Source: Piscirickettsiaceae bacterium
GTDB taxonomy: Bacteria; Pseudomonadota; Gammaproteobacteria; PS1; Pseudothioglobaceae
Direction of reading: 5' to 3'
NCBI GenBank assembly: GCA_012963565.1
Contig: DTVJ01000196.1
Location: 1-5,787, forward strand
Length of the DNA: 5,787 nucleotides
The translations under genes were made by a program, and so were the position numbers. Positions 1 to 5,650 of the stretch are shown here, piece after piece; the first letter of the stretch is position 1; each line of letters begins with the position of its first letter. Under the pieces are notes generated by a model. That model had not been told where the DNA came from. It made no database searches and worked only from the letters and a program-made list of their open reading frames with translations.

Positions 1-9
1 CTTAAACAA

Positions 10-37
10 TTGATATAACTCATAAATTGCGTATAAT
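10..37 (+). promoter_or_regulatory. Sigma-70-type promoter of rpoH
   Basis: A -35 hexamer TTGATA (10-15, five of six consensus bases) is followed by a 16-base spacer and a perfect -10 TATAAT (32-37). Transcription would start near 43-46, giving a leader of about 30 bases before the rpoH ATG. This is the best promoter-like sequence in the window and implies that rpoH can be transcribed from its own housekeeping promoter. Seen by pattern only; the start site is inferred. Confidence 0.7.
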
Positions 38-47
38 ATCACTCCAT

Positions 48-66
48 ACTAATATTAACCATTAGT
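48..66 (+). promoter_or_regulatory. Small hairpin in the rpoH leader
   Basis: ACTAAT (48-53) and ATTAGT (61-66) are perfect inverted repeats around a 7-base loop, ending 9 bases before the rpoH start codon. The stem is only 6 bp and mostly A-T, so it would melt easily. In E. coli, rpoH translation is controlled by a temperature-sensitive mRNA fold around the start codon; this hairpin could contribute to something similar, but that is inference. A 6-bp AT-rich match could also be chance. Confidence 0.25.
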
Positions 67-75
67 CATAACATT

Positions 76-918
76 ATGAGTCACGAATTCGCCTTACCTA
101 CTGTTAGAACTTCAAGTGCTTTAGAGGTTCAAAAATACCCTCCGATTCTCACGGCAGAAGAAGAGTACGAGTTAACTATTCAACTTTATGAAAATCATGA
201 CCTAAGTGCGGCGAGAAAATTAGTGTTGTCACACATGCGCTTTGTGGCATTTATTGCACATGGTTATAGAGGCTACGGTTTAGAGCAAGCTGACCTTATC
301 CAAGAAGGTACAATTGGCCTGATGAAAGCTGTTAAACGCTTTAATCCACACAAAAAGGTACGTCTTGCTTCATTTGCAGTTTATTGGATTCGCGCTGAAA
401 TTCACGAATTTGTCTTTAAAAATTGGAAAATTGTTAAGGTGGCCACCACTAAGGCGCAACGCAAATTATTTTTCAAACTTAAGAAAGCTAAATCACACAT
501 CTATAATTCACTAAATGAAGCCCAAGCCGATGAAATCGCCAATGATTTAGGTGTACGTCGCAAAGATGTCTTGGAAATGGAATCACGCTTACAGTTTAAT
601 GATGTACCTTTTGAAATCTCTGATGATGAAGATTCGCACGCACCTGAACATTATTTAACTGATAACAACACTCAAACGCCTGAGCAATTATTACTCAGCG
701 ACGACACTCATAAAAATCAACAACAACAGCTTTATCAAGCACTTTCTTCTTTAGATGCAAGAAGTTTAGATATTTTGCAATCTAGGTACTTGAAAGAAGA
801 AAAAACGACCCTACATACTTTAGCAGACAAGTATGGTGTTTCTGCCGAGCGGGTTCGTCAACTTGAAAACAAAGCAATGAAAAAACTTAAAGAACATTTG
901 CAAGAGCAAACTCTTTAA
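76..918 (+). CDS. rpoH: RNA polymerase heat-shock sigma factor RpoH (sigma-32)
   Basis: Alternative sigma factor that directs cytoplasmic RNA polymerase to heat-shock promoters (chaperones, proteases). At 280 residues it is close to E. coli RpoH (284). Sigma region 2 is clear: LSHMRFV near 51-57, DLIQEGTIGLMKAV (73-86) and ASFAVYWIRAEI (98-109). The diagnostic RpoH box QRKLFFKLK (128-136) separates it from RpoD and RpoS. Region 4 carries the helix-turn-helix LADKYGVSAERVRQLE (249-264) that reads the -35 element. The ATG at 76 gives a normal N-terminus, but no convincing Shine-Dalgarno precedes it. A housekeeping promoter lies just upstream and groES follows after 88 bases. The short Q-rich run (215-218) lies in the variable linker between regions 3 and 4. 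Identity is near certain; temperature control of translation is inferred from the family. Confidence 0.97.
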   Translation: MSHEFALPTVRTSSALEVQKYPPILTAEEEYELTIQLYENHDLSAARKLVLSHMRFVAFIAHGYRGYGLEQADLIQEGTIGLMKAVKRFNPHKKVRLASFAVYWIRAEIHEFVFKNWKIVKVATTKAQRKLFFKLKKAKSHIYNSLNEAQADEIANDLGVRRKDVLEMESRLQFNDVPFEISDDEDSHAPEHYLTDNNTQTPEQLLLSDDTHKNQQQQLYQALSSLDARSLDILQSRYLKEEKTTLHTLADKYGVSAERVRQLENKAMKKLKEHLQEQTL

Positions 919-1006
919 AGTCGAATTTTTAAAAATTGTTAAAACTTAAAGCGTATTTTTACGTGTATTTTTTTAACGATTATTTGTGTTTATTATAGGA
1001 GAAAAA
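919..1006 (+). promoter_or_regulatory. AT-rich rpoH-groES spacer with groES ribosome binding site
   Basis: This 88-base gap must contain the 5' signals of groES. The only firm element is the Shine-Dalgarno AGGAG (997-1001), 5 bases before the groES ATG. No consensus heat-shock promoter (CTTGAAA, 13-17 bases, CCCCATNT) is present; the nearest -35-like string is CTTAAAG (945-951), with no matching -10. GTATTTTT occurs twice with a 12-base period (953-960, 965-972). No GC-rich hairpin with a T-tract is seen, so nothing recognisable blocks readthrough from rpoH. Confidence 0.4.
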
Positions 1007-1294
1007 ATGAACATCCGTCCCCTTCACGACCGTGTGGTCGTCCGTAGAGTAGAAGAAGAAAAAACAACAGCAAGTGGCCTAATTATTCCTGATTCAGCAA
1101 CTGAAAAGCCTTCAGAAGGTGAAATCGTTGCAGCAGGTAATGGCAGAATCAATGAGACTGGCGATGTAATTGCCCTAGATGTTAAAGTGGGTGATATGAT
1201 TTTGTTTGGTCAATATGCCGGTACTGAAATTAAAGTAGATGGCGAAACGCTATTAGTAATGCGTGAAGACGATATTGTCGCAGTTGTTGAATAA
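1007..1294 (+). CDS. groES: Co-chaperonin GroES (Cpn10)
   Basis: Heptameric lid of the GroEL chaperonin in the cytoplasm; it caps the substrate-loaded ring and encloses the folding chamber. The 95-residue product matches the family length (E. coli 97). The N-terminus MNIRPLHDRVVVRR is typical Cpn10, the mobile loop around residues 17-34 carries the hydrophobic GLII (24-27) that docks on GroEL, and the C-terminal strand MREDDIVAVVE is typical. I chose the ATG at 1007 because AGGAG sits 5 bases upstream; an in-frame TTG at 986 would add seven residues foreign to the family and place the Shine-Dalgarno inside the gene. groEL starts 11 bases after the stop, so the two are co-transcribed. Confidence 0.97.
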   Translation: MNIRPLHDRVVVRRVEEEKTTASGLIIPDSATEKPSEGEIVAAGNGRINETGDVIALDVKVGDMILFGQYAGTEIKVDGETLLVMREDDIVAVVE

Positions 1295-1300
1295 AGGAGA
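1294..1300 (+). promoter_or_regulatory. groEL ribosome binding site
   Basis: AAGGAGA is a near-perfect Shine-Dalgarno. Its first base is the last base of the groES TAA stop, and it sits 5 bases before the groEL ATG. This supports the start at 1306 and fits efficient reinitiation, as expected when GroEL and GroES must be made in matched amounts. Confidence 0.85.
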
Positions 1301-1305
1301 TTAAT

Positions 1306-2940
1306 ATGGCAGCAAAAGATATTAAATTTGGCCCAGAAGCCAGGAACCTAATGTTAGATGGCGTTAACCTGCTTGCTAACGCAGTTAAAGTAACCCTTGG
1401 CCCTAAAGGTAGAAATGTCGTTTTAGACAAATCATTTGGTGCACCAACTATCACTAAGGATGGTGTTTCTGTAGCCCAAGAAATTGAGTTAGAAAACAAA
1501 TTTGAAAATATGGGTGCGCAAATGGTTAAAGAAGTCGCTTCTAAGACCAATGATATTGCCGGTGATGGTACAACAACAGCAACCGTTCTCGCACAAGCCT
1601 TAGTTGTTGAAGGTGTTAAATCAGTAGCTGCAGGTATGAATCCGATGGATCTTAAACGTGGTATTGACAAAGCAACCGAAGCAGCAGTTGCCGCATTACG
1701 CGATCTATCTCAACCTTGTGATGATACGAAAGCTATCGCTCAAGTAGGTACCATTTCAGCTAACTCTGATACCAGTGTAGGTGATATTATTGCCGAAGCC
1801 ATGGAAAGAGTCGGTCAGGCGGGCGTAATCACGGTTGAAGAAGGTCAAGCTTTTGATAATGAGCTTGATGTAGTTGAAGGTATGCAATTTGAACGTGGCT
1901 ACTTATCACCTTATTTTGTTAACAATCAAGATTCAATGTCAGCAGATCTAGAGACACCATATGTGTTACTACATGATTCTAAGATTTCAAATATTCGTGA
2001 TTTACTGCCAGCACTTGAGGCGGTTCAAAAATCAGGTAGACCGCTTTTAATTATTGCTGAAGATATTGAAGGCGAAGCACTAGCAACTTTAGTGGTGAAT
2101 AATATACGTGGTATTGTTAAAGTTGCCGCGGTTAAAGCGCCAGGCTTTGGCGATCGTCGTAAGGCAATACTACAAGATATTGCAGTATTAACTGGCGCTG
2201 TCGTTATTTCAGAAGAAGTTGGTCTATCTTTGGAAGGCGTTACTGAAGACCAATTAGGTTCTGCAAAACGTATTGAAGTCGGTAAAGATGAAACAGTTAT
2301 TGTTGATGGTGGCGGCAAAAAATCTGACATTAAAGGCCGTATTGCTCAAATTACGGCACAAAAGGAAAAAACAACTTCTGAATATGATCTTGAAAAACTA
2401 CAAGAACGATTAGCAAAACTATCTGGCGGTGTTGCTGTAATTAAAGTTGGTGCTGCGACAGAAGTAGAAATGAAAGAGAAAAAAGACCGCGTTGATGATG
2501 CACTTCATGCAACACGTGCTGCTGTTGAAGAAGGTGTTGTACCAGGTGGTGGTGTTGCTTTAGTACGTGCTATAGCCGCTTTAAAAGATTTAACTGGTGA
2601 CAATCATGATCAAGATATCGGTATTACTATTTGTAAACGGGCCATGGAAGAGCCACTTAGACAAATTGTTGCCAATGGTGGTGGTGAAGCCTCTGTAGTG
2701 CTTAATAATGTAGCGAATGGTGAAGGTAACTATGGTTTTAACGCTTCTACAGAAGTTTATGGCGATATGCTTGAAATGGGCATCCTAGATCCGACAAAAG
2801 TTGTACGCGCAGCGTTGCAACATGCGGCCAGTATTTCAGGCCTAATGATTACTACTGAAGCGATGATTACTGACATCCCACAAGATGTACCAGCACCAGA
2901 TATGGGCGGTATGGGCGGTGGCATGGGCGGCATGATGTAA
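1306..2940 (+). CDS. groEL: Chaperonin GroEL (Cpn60)
   Basis: ATP-driven folding chamber: 14 subunits in two rings bind non-native proteins in the cytoplasm and fold them under the GroES cap. The product is 544 residues, close to E. coli (548). Nucleotide-site motifs are intact: LGPKGRNV (31-38), TKDGV with D52, GDGTTTAT with D87 (86-93), and D398 in DRVDDAL. The chaperonin signature AAVEEGVVPGGG lies at 405-416. In the apical domain all eight hydrophobic positions known to bind substrate and GroES are retained (Y199, Y203, F204, L234, L237, L259, V263, V264). The tail is the usual flexible Gly-Met repeat (GGMGGGMGGMM). It follows groES by 11 bases and is closed by a strong terminator. Nothing suggests a diverged or second-copy chaperonin; this looks like the main housekeeping GroEL. 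Confidence 0.98.
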   Translation: MAAKDIKFGPEARNLMLDGVNLLANAVKVTLGPKGRNVVLDKSFGAPTITKDGVSVAQEIELENKFENMGAQMVKEVASKTNDIAGDGTTTATVLAQALVVEGVKSVAAGMNPMDLKRGIDKATEAAVAALRDLSQPCDDTKAIAQVGTISANSDTSVGDIIAEAMERVGQAGVITVEEGQAFDNELDVVEGMQFERGYLSPYFVNNQDSMSADLETPYVLLHDSKISNIRDLLPALEAVQKSGRPLLIIAEDIEGEALATLVVNNIRGIVKVAAVKAPGFGDRRKAILQDIAVLTGAVVISEEVGLSLEGVTEDQLGSAKRIEVGKDETVIVDGGGKKSDIKGRIAQITAQKEKTTSEYDLEKLQERLAKLSGGVAVIKVGAATEVEMKEKKDRVDDALHATRAAVEEGVVPGGGVALVRAIAALKDLTGDNHDQDIGITICKRAMEEPLRQIVANGGGEASVVLNNVANGEGNYGFNASTEVYGDMLEMGILDPTKVVRAALQHAASISGLMITTEAMITDIPQDVPAPDMGGMGGGMGGMM

Positions 2941-2958
2941 ATACAAAATGCTTGCTCT

Positions 2959-2988
2959 AAAAAGCCCCATTTTATGGGGCTTTTTTTT
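2959..2988 (+). terminator. Intrinsic terminator of groESL
   Basis: The perfect 7-bp stem GCCCCAT (2964-2970) / ATGGGGC (2974-2980) with a TTT loop is followed by eight T (2981-2988). The preceding A5 (2959-2963) can pair with the first T's to extend the stem. It begins 18 bases after the groEL stop. The A-tract would give a weaker terminator on the opposite strand too, although no minus-strand gene is seen. Confidence 0.93.
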
Positions 2989-2996
2989 GGTATGAT
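2988..2996 (+). promoter_or_regulatory. Extended -10 promoter of parE
   Basis: TGG followed by TATGAT (2991-2996) fits the extended -10 pattern TGnTATAAT with one mismatch in the hexamer. The -35 position falls in the terminator hairpin and reads about CATTTT, so no real -35 is present; extended -10 promoters can act without one. Transcription would start near 3003-3004, giving a leader of about 23 bases for parE. Pattern match only. Confidence 0.5.
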
Positions 2997-3026
2997 ACTT
3001 GCCAAAATTAGCACTTAAAAAATATT

Positions 3027-4910
3027 ATGAGCAACTATGATGCTTCATCCATTGAGGTCTTAACCGGTTTAGAACCAGTACGAAAACGCCCAGGTATGTA
3101 CACTGACACCGAGCGTCCAAATCACCTTGCTCAAGAAGTGATTGACAATAGTGTCGATGAAGCAGTTGCAGGTCATGCCTCTCGAATCACTGTTGTGCTT
3201 TATAAAGACGGCTCCTTATCGGTAGAAGATGATGGTCGTGGTATGCCGGTTGATATCCACCCCAAAGAAGGCCAGCCAGGTGTTGAAGTCATACTAACTA
3301 AATTACATGCTGGTGGTAAATTTTCAAATGATTCTTATCAATTCTCTGGCGGTCTACACGGTGTAGGCATCTCTGTGGTTAACGCCCTATCCACTTTGGT
3401 TGAAATTTGGATTAAGCGTAATTCAAAGCAATATTATATTACTTTTGCCAATGGCTTTAAAAAGACCGATTTAGAAGAGTTAGCAACTGTAGGAAAGCGT
3501 AATACTGGCACTATGGTTAAGTTTATGCCTGATCCTCAGTTTTTTGACACTATCAAATTTTCAGTAACAAAGTTACGCCATAATCTTAGATCTAAAGCTG
3601 TTTTGTGTCCAGGATTAGAAATTAATTTTCATAATGAAATCGATGATACTAACGATAAGTGGATATACCAAGAAGGTTTAAAAGATTACTTATCAATGGC
3701 GCTTGATGGGCTTGATTGTTTACCCACTTCTCCTTTTGTGGTTGATTTTGCATCAACAGAGCAGCAGCTTAATTGTTCACTAGCGTGGACAGAATATAAT
3801 TCCAATGTAGTGGCTGAAAGTTATGTTAACTTGATTCCAACCATTAATGGCGGTACGCACGTTAACGGCTTAAGATCTGGTCTAACAGATGCCCTCAAAG
3901 AGTTTTGTGAATTTAGAAATCTCATTCCCAAAAACATCAAAATCACACCTGATGATGTTTGGCAAAAAATTGCCTACGTGTTATCAATCAAGATACTAGA
4001 CCCGCAGTTTACAGGTCAAACTAAGGAAAGGCTCTCCTCGCGAGAATGTGCTAGCTTTGTATCTAATGTTATTAAAGATGCCTTTAGTCTATGGTTAAAC
4101 CATCACACCGATGTTGCTGAAAAAATTGCCGAACTGGCTATCATGAATGCACAAGCTCGGTTAAAAACTGGCAAGAAAATTGTCCGTAAAAAAATAATCA
4201 GTGGCCCTGCTCTGCCTGGAAAGTTGTCTGATTGCACCAGTAGTGATCTTAGTCAAACTGAAGTTTTCTTAGTGGAGGGTGATTCGGCTGGTGGCTCTGC
4301 TAAACAAGCGCGAGATAAAGAATATCAGGCTATTTTGCCGCTACGTGGTAAGATCTTAAATACTTGGGAAGTGGATTCCGAACAAGTGCTGGCTAGCAAT
4401 GAGATACATGACATTAGTGTTGCCATTGGACTCGAACCTAATTGTGAAGATTTAACTGAATTAAGATACGGAAAAATCTGCATCTTAGCTGATGCTGATT
4501 CTGATGGTGCTCACATTGCCACACTCATCTGTACTTTGTTTGTTAAACACTTTCCTAAACTCATCAAAGAAGGTCATGTATATGTTGCCATGCCACCTCT
4601 ATATAGAATAGATGCTGGCAAGCAAGTTCATTATGCGCTTGATGATAATGAAAGAGATGCCATTATCAGAAAAATTGAAAGTGAAAACAAACGCGTCAAA
4701 ATTCAAGTTCAGCGTTTTAAGGGGCTGGGTGAAATGAATCCTTCCCAACTGCGAGAAACCACCATGTTGCCTGATACTAGACGTCTCATTCAATTAACCC
4801 TAGATAACCCACTGCAAGTCTTTCAAACTATGGATATGCTTCTTAGTAAAAAGCGTGCTGCAGATCGAAAAAAATGGTTAGAAGAAAAAGGCAATCTTGC
4901 CAATGTCTAA
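3027..4910 (+). CDS. parE: DNA topoisomerase IV subunit B (ParE)
   Basis: ATPase subunit of topoisomerase IV, which with ParC separates linked daughter chromosomes and relaxes supercoils. At 627 residues it matches ParE (E. coli 630) and lacks the roughly 170-residue insert of gammaproteobacterial GyrB. The GHKL ATPase domain shows EVIDNSVDEA (37-46, catalytic E37 and N41), DDGRGMPVDIHP (68-79) and GGLHGVGISVVNAL (108-121); the transducer domain carries QTKERLSSRE (331-340) with the ATP-contacting lysine K333. The TOPRIM domain has EGDSAGGSAKQ (417-427), PLRGKILNTWEV and the metal-binding DADSDG (489-494); QRFKGLGEMNP (562-572) completes the C-terminal part. The N-terminus VLTGLEPVRKRPGMYTDT is ParE-like. 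No Shine-Dalgarno is evident before the ATG at 3027, but the N-terminus aligns with the family. queC overlaps its end; parC is not in the window. Confidence 0.97.
   Translation: MSNYDASSIEVLTGLEPVRKRPGMYTDTERPNHLAQEVIDNSVDEAVAGHASRITVVLYKDGSLSVEDDGRGMPVDIHPKEGQPGVEVILTKLHAGGKFSNDSYQFSGGLHGVGISVVNALSTLVEIWIKRNSKQYYITFANGFKKTDLEELATVGKRNTGTMVKFMPDPQFFDTIKFSVTKLRHNLRSKAVLCPGLEINFHNEIDDTNDKWIYQEGLKDYLSMALDGLDCLPTSPFVVDFASTEQQLNCSLAWTEYNSNVVAESYVNLIPTINGGTHVNGLRSGLTDALKEFCEFRNLIPKNIKITPDDVWQKIAYVLSIKILDPQFTGQTKERLSSRECASFVSNVIKDAFSLWLNHHTDVAEKIAELAIMNAQARLKTGKKIVRKKIISGPALPGKLSDCTSSDLSQTEVFLVEGDSAGGSAKQARDKEYQAILPLRGKILNTWEVDSEQVLASNEIHDISVAIGLEPNCEDLTELRYGKICILADADSDGAHIATLICTLFVKHFPKLIKEGHVYVAMPPLYRIDAGKQVHYALDDNERDAIIRKIESENKRVKIQVQRFKGLGEMNPSQLRETTMLPDTRRLIQLTLDNPLQVFQTMDMLLSKKRAADRKKWLEEKGNLANV
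4890..4901 (+). promoter_or_regulatory. Inverted repeat at the parE/queC junction
   Basis: GGCAA (4890-4894) and TTGCC (4897-4901) are perfect inverted repeats two bases apart, forming a 4-5 bp hairpin in the last codons of parE. It overlaps the end of the weak queC Shine-Dalgarno (AAGG, 4888-4891) and stops one base before the ATG at 4903. A ribosome finishing parE would open it, so it could couple queC translation to parE. This is inference; the stem is short. Confidence 0.3.
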
Positions 4911-5574
4911 AGCTGTAGTTCTATTATCAGGTGGTTTGGATTCTACCACCACACTCGCCATTGCTAGATCTCAAGGGTTTGAATGTTATGCTTTGAGTTT
5001 TAACTACGGTCAAAAGCAAAAATCTGAACTAGACTCGGCCACTAAAATTGCCAAACAGTTTGATGCAATTGAACATCGAATTATGGATATCTCTTTGTCA
5101 GATTTTGGCGGATCTGCATTAACAGATGACAATATAGCCGTTCCTGATTTCAAACAAAGTGACGAAATCCCTATAACTTACGTACCTGCACGTAATACCA
5201 TTTTCTTGTCATTTGCCATGGCCTGGGCAGAAGTACTGGATTGCCAATCCATCTTTATTGGTGTTAACGCACTAGACTATTCAGGCTATCCTGATTGTAG
5301 ACAAGTTTATATTGACGCGTTCGAAACCATGGCAAATTTAGCCACCAAACAAGGCGTAGAAGGTCATAAATTATCAATTTTAACCCCGTTGATTGATTTA
5401 AATAAATCTGAAATTATTAAAATAGGCCTCTCTTTAGGTGTGGATTATTCACTCACCACAACTTGCTATCAAGCCAATGAAAAAGGTGAAGCCTGTGGTG
5501 TTTGCGATGCTTGTGAATATCGAAAATTGGGCTTTGAATCTGCTGGAATAGCTGACCCAACTAGATACGAATAA
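4903..5574 (+). CDS. queC: 7-cyano-7-deazaguanine synthase (QueC)
   Basis: Cytoplasmic ATP-dependent ligase that converts 7-carboxy-7-deazaguanine and ammonia to preQ0, a precursor of the tRNA wobble base queuosine. The 223-residue product shows the PP-loop SGGLDST (9-15) for ATP, the conserved YVPARNT (93-99), GVNALDYSGYPDCR (120-133) and the zinc site C188, C198, C201, C204 in the family's Cys spacing (CGVCDAC). The start is chosen at ATG 4903, which gives MSKAVVLLSGG like known QueC and overlaps parE by 8 bases. A TTG at 4897 is possible, would add Met-Pro and sits nearer (5 bases) to the weak AAGG at 4888-4891. The overlap implies co-transcription with parE. queD, queE and queF are not in the window. 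No terminator hairpin is seen directly after it. Confidence 0.95.
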   Translation: MSKAVVLLSGGLDSTTTLAIARSQGFECYALSFNYGQKQKSELDSATKIAKQFDAIEHRIMDISLSDFGGSALTDDNIAVPDFKQSDEIPITYVPARNTIFLSFAMAWAEVLDCQSIFIGVNALDYSGYPDCRQVYIDAFETMANLATKQGVEGHKLSILTPLIDLNKSEIIKIGLSLGVDYSLTTTCYQANEKGEACGVCDACEYRKLGFESAGIADPTRYE

Positions 5575-5593
5575 TTTTTTACAATTTAGTCTT

Positions 5594-5619
5594 ATTTTGT
5601 CTTTATTTGAAGATAAAAT
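5594..5619 (+). promoter_or_regulatory. Imperfect inverted repeat upstream of acpP
   Basis: ATTTTGTCTT (5594-5603) pairs with AAGATAAAAT (5610-5619) over 10 positions, nine Watson-Crick and one G-T, around a 6-base loop. It lies in the queC-acpP gap, 31 bases before the acpP start. It could be a protein-binding site at the acpP promoter or a weak terminator for parE-queC; the stem is AT-rich and only a short run of four T follows a few bases later, so a terminator is less likely. Chance is possible in such AT-rich DNA. Confidence 0.35.
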
Positions 5620-5625
5620 GATAGT
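5597..5625 (+). promoter_or_regulatory. Possible acpP promoter
   Basis: TTGTCT (5597-5602) and GATAGT (5620-5625) are spaced by 17 bases, each matching four of six sigma-70 consensus bases. An alternative -10, TAAAAT (5614-5619), is a better hexamer but has only CTTATT as a -35 at 17 bases. Either would overlap the inverted repeat at 5594-5619. acpP is highly expressed in most bacteria, so a promoter is expected here, but the match is weak. Confidence 0.3.
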
Positions 5626-5637
5626 TTTAAATATATT

Positions 5638-5642
5638 GAGGA
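5638..5642 (+). promoter_or_regulatory. acpP ribosome binding site
   Basis: GAGGA lies 8 bases before the acpP ATG, a standard spacing, and supports the start at 5651. Confidence 0.75.
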
Positions 5643-5650
5643 AATAACAA

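Noticed and set aside
18..81. 8-bp inverted repeat ACTCATAA (18-25) / TTATGAGT (74-81) around the rpoH promoter and start codon
   Set aside because: The left arm lies upstream of the predicted transcription start, so it could not pair in the mRNA; as a DNA site the arms are too far apart. Probably chance.
862..868. Perfect sigma-32 -35 string CTTGAAA near the end of rpoH
   Set aside because: It encodes conserved residues of the region 4 helix (QLEN), so codon use explains it; the nearest -10-like string (CATTT at 895-899) is too far away.
924..937. 14-base perfect palindrome AATTTTTAAAAATT after the rpoH stop
   Set aside because: It is purely A/T with no loop and no GC stem, so it is not a credible terminator; such strings are common in AT-rich spacers.
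986..1006. Longer GroES start at TTG 986
   Set aside because: It would add seven residues not found in the family and put the strong AGGAG inside the coding region; the ATG at 1007 has ideal spacing.
1230..1670. 146-codon open frame on the minus strand across the groES/groEL junction
   Set aside because: It lies opposite two certain genes, has no recognisable domain and a composition typical of the antisense of GroEL; it is a shadow.
2025..2330. 101-codon open frame on the minus strand inside groEL
   Set aside because: Fully antisense to conserved GroEL codons, with no start signal and no family resemblance.
2757..3014. 85-codon minus-strand open frame covering the groEL tail and the terminator
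   Set aside because: It would read through the intrinsic terminator hairpin, its sequence mirrors the Gly-Met tail as Pro-rich repeats, and no promoter or ribosome site supports it.
3008..3016. TTAGCACTT, resembling the left arm of a CIRCE heat-shock operator
   Set aside because: CIRCE needs the right arm GAGTGCTAA after 9 bases, which is absent; the site precedes parE, not a chaperone gene, so it looks like chance.
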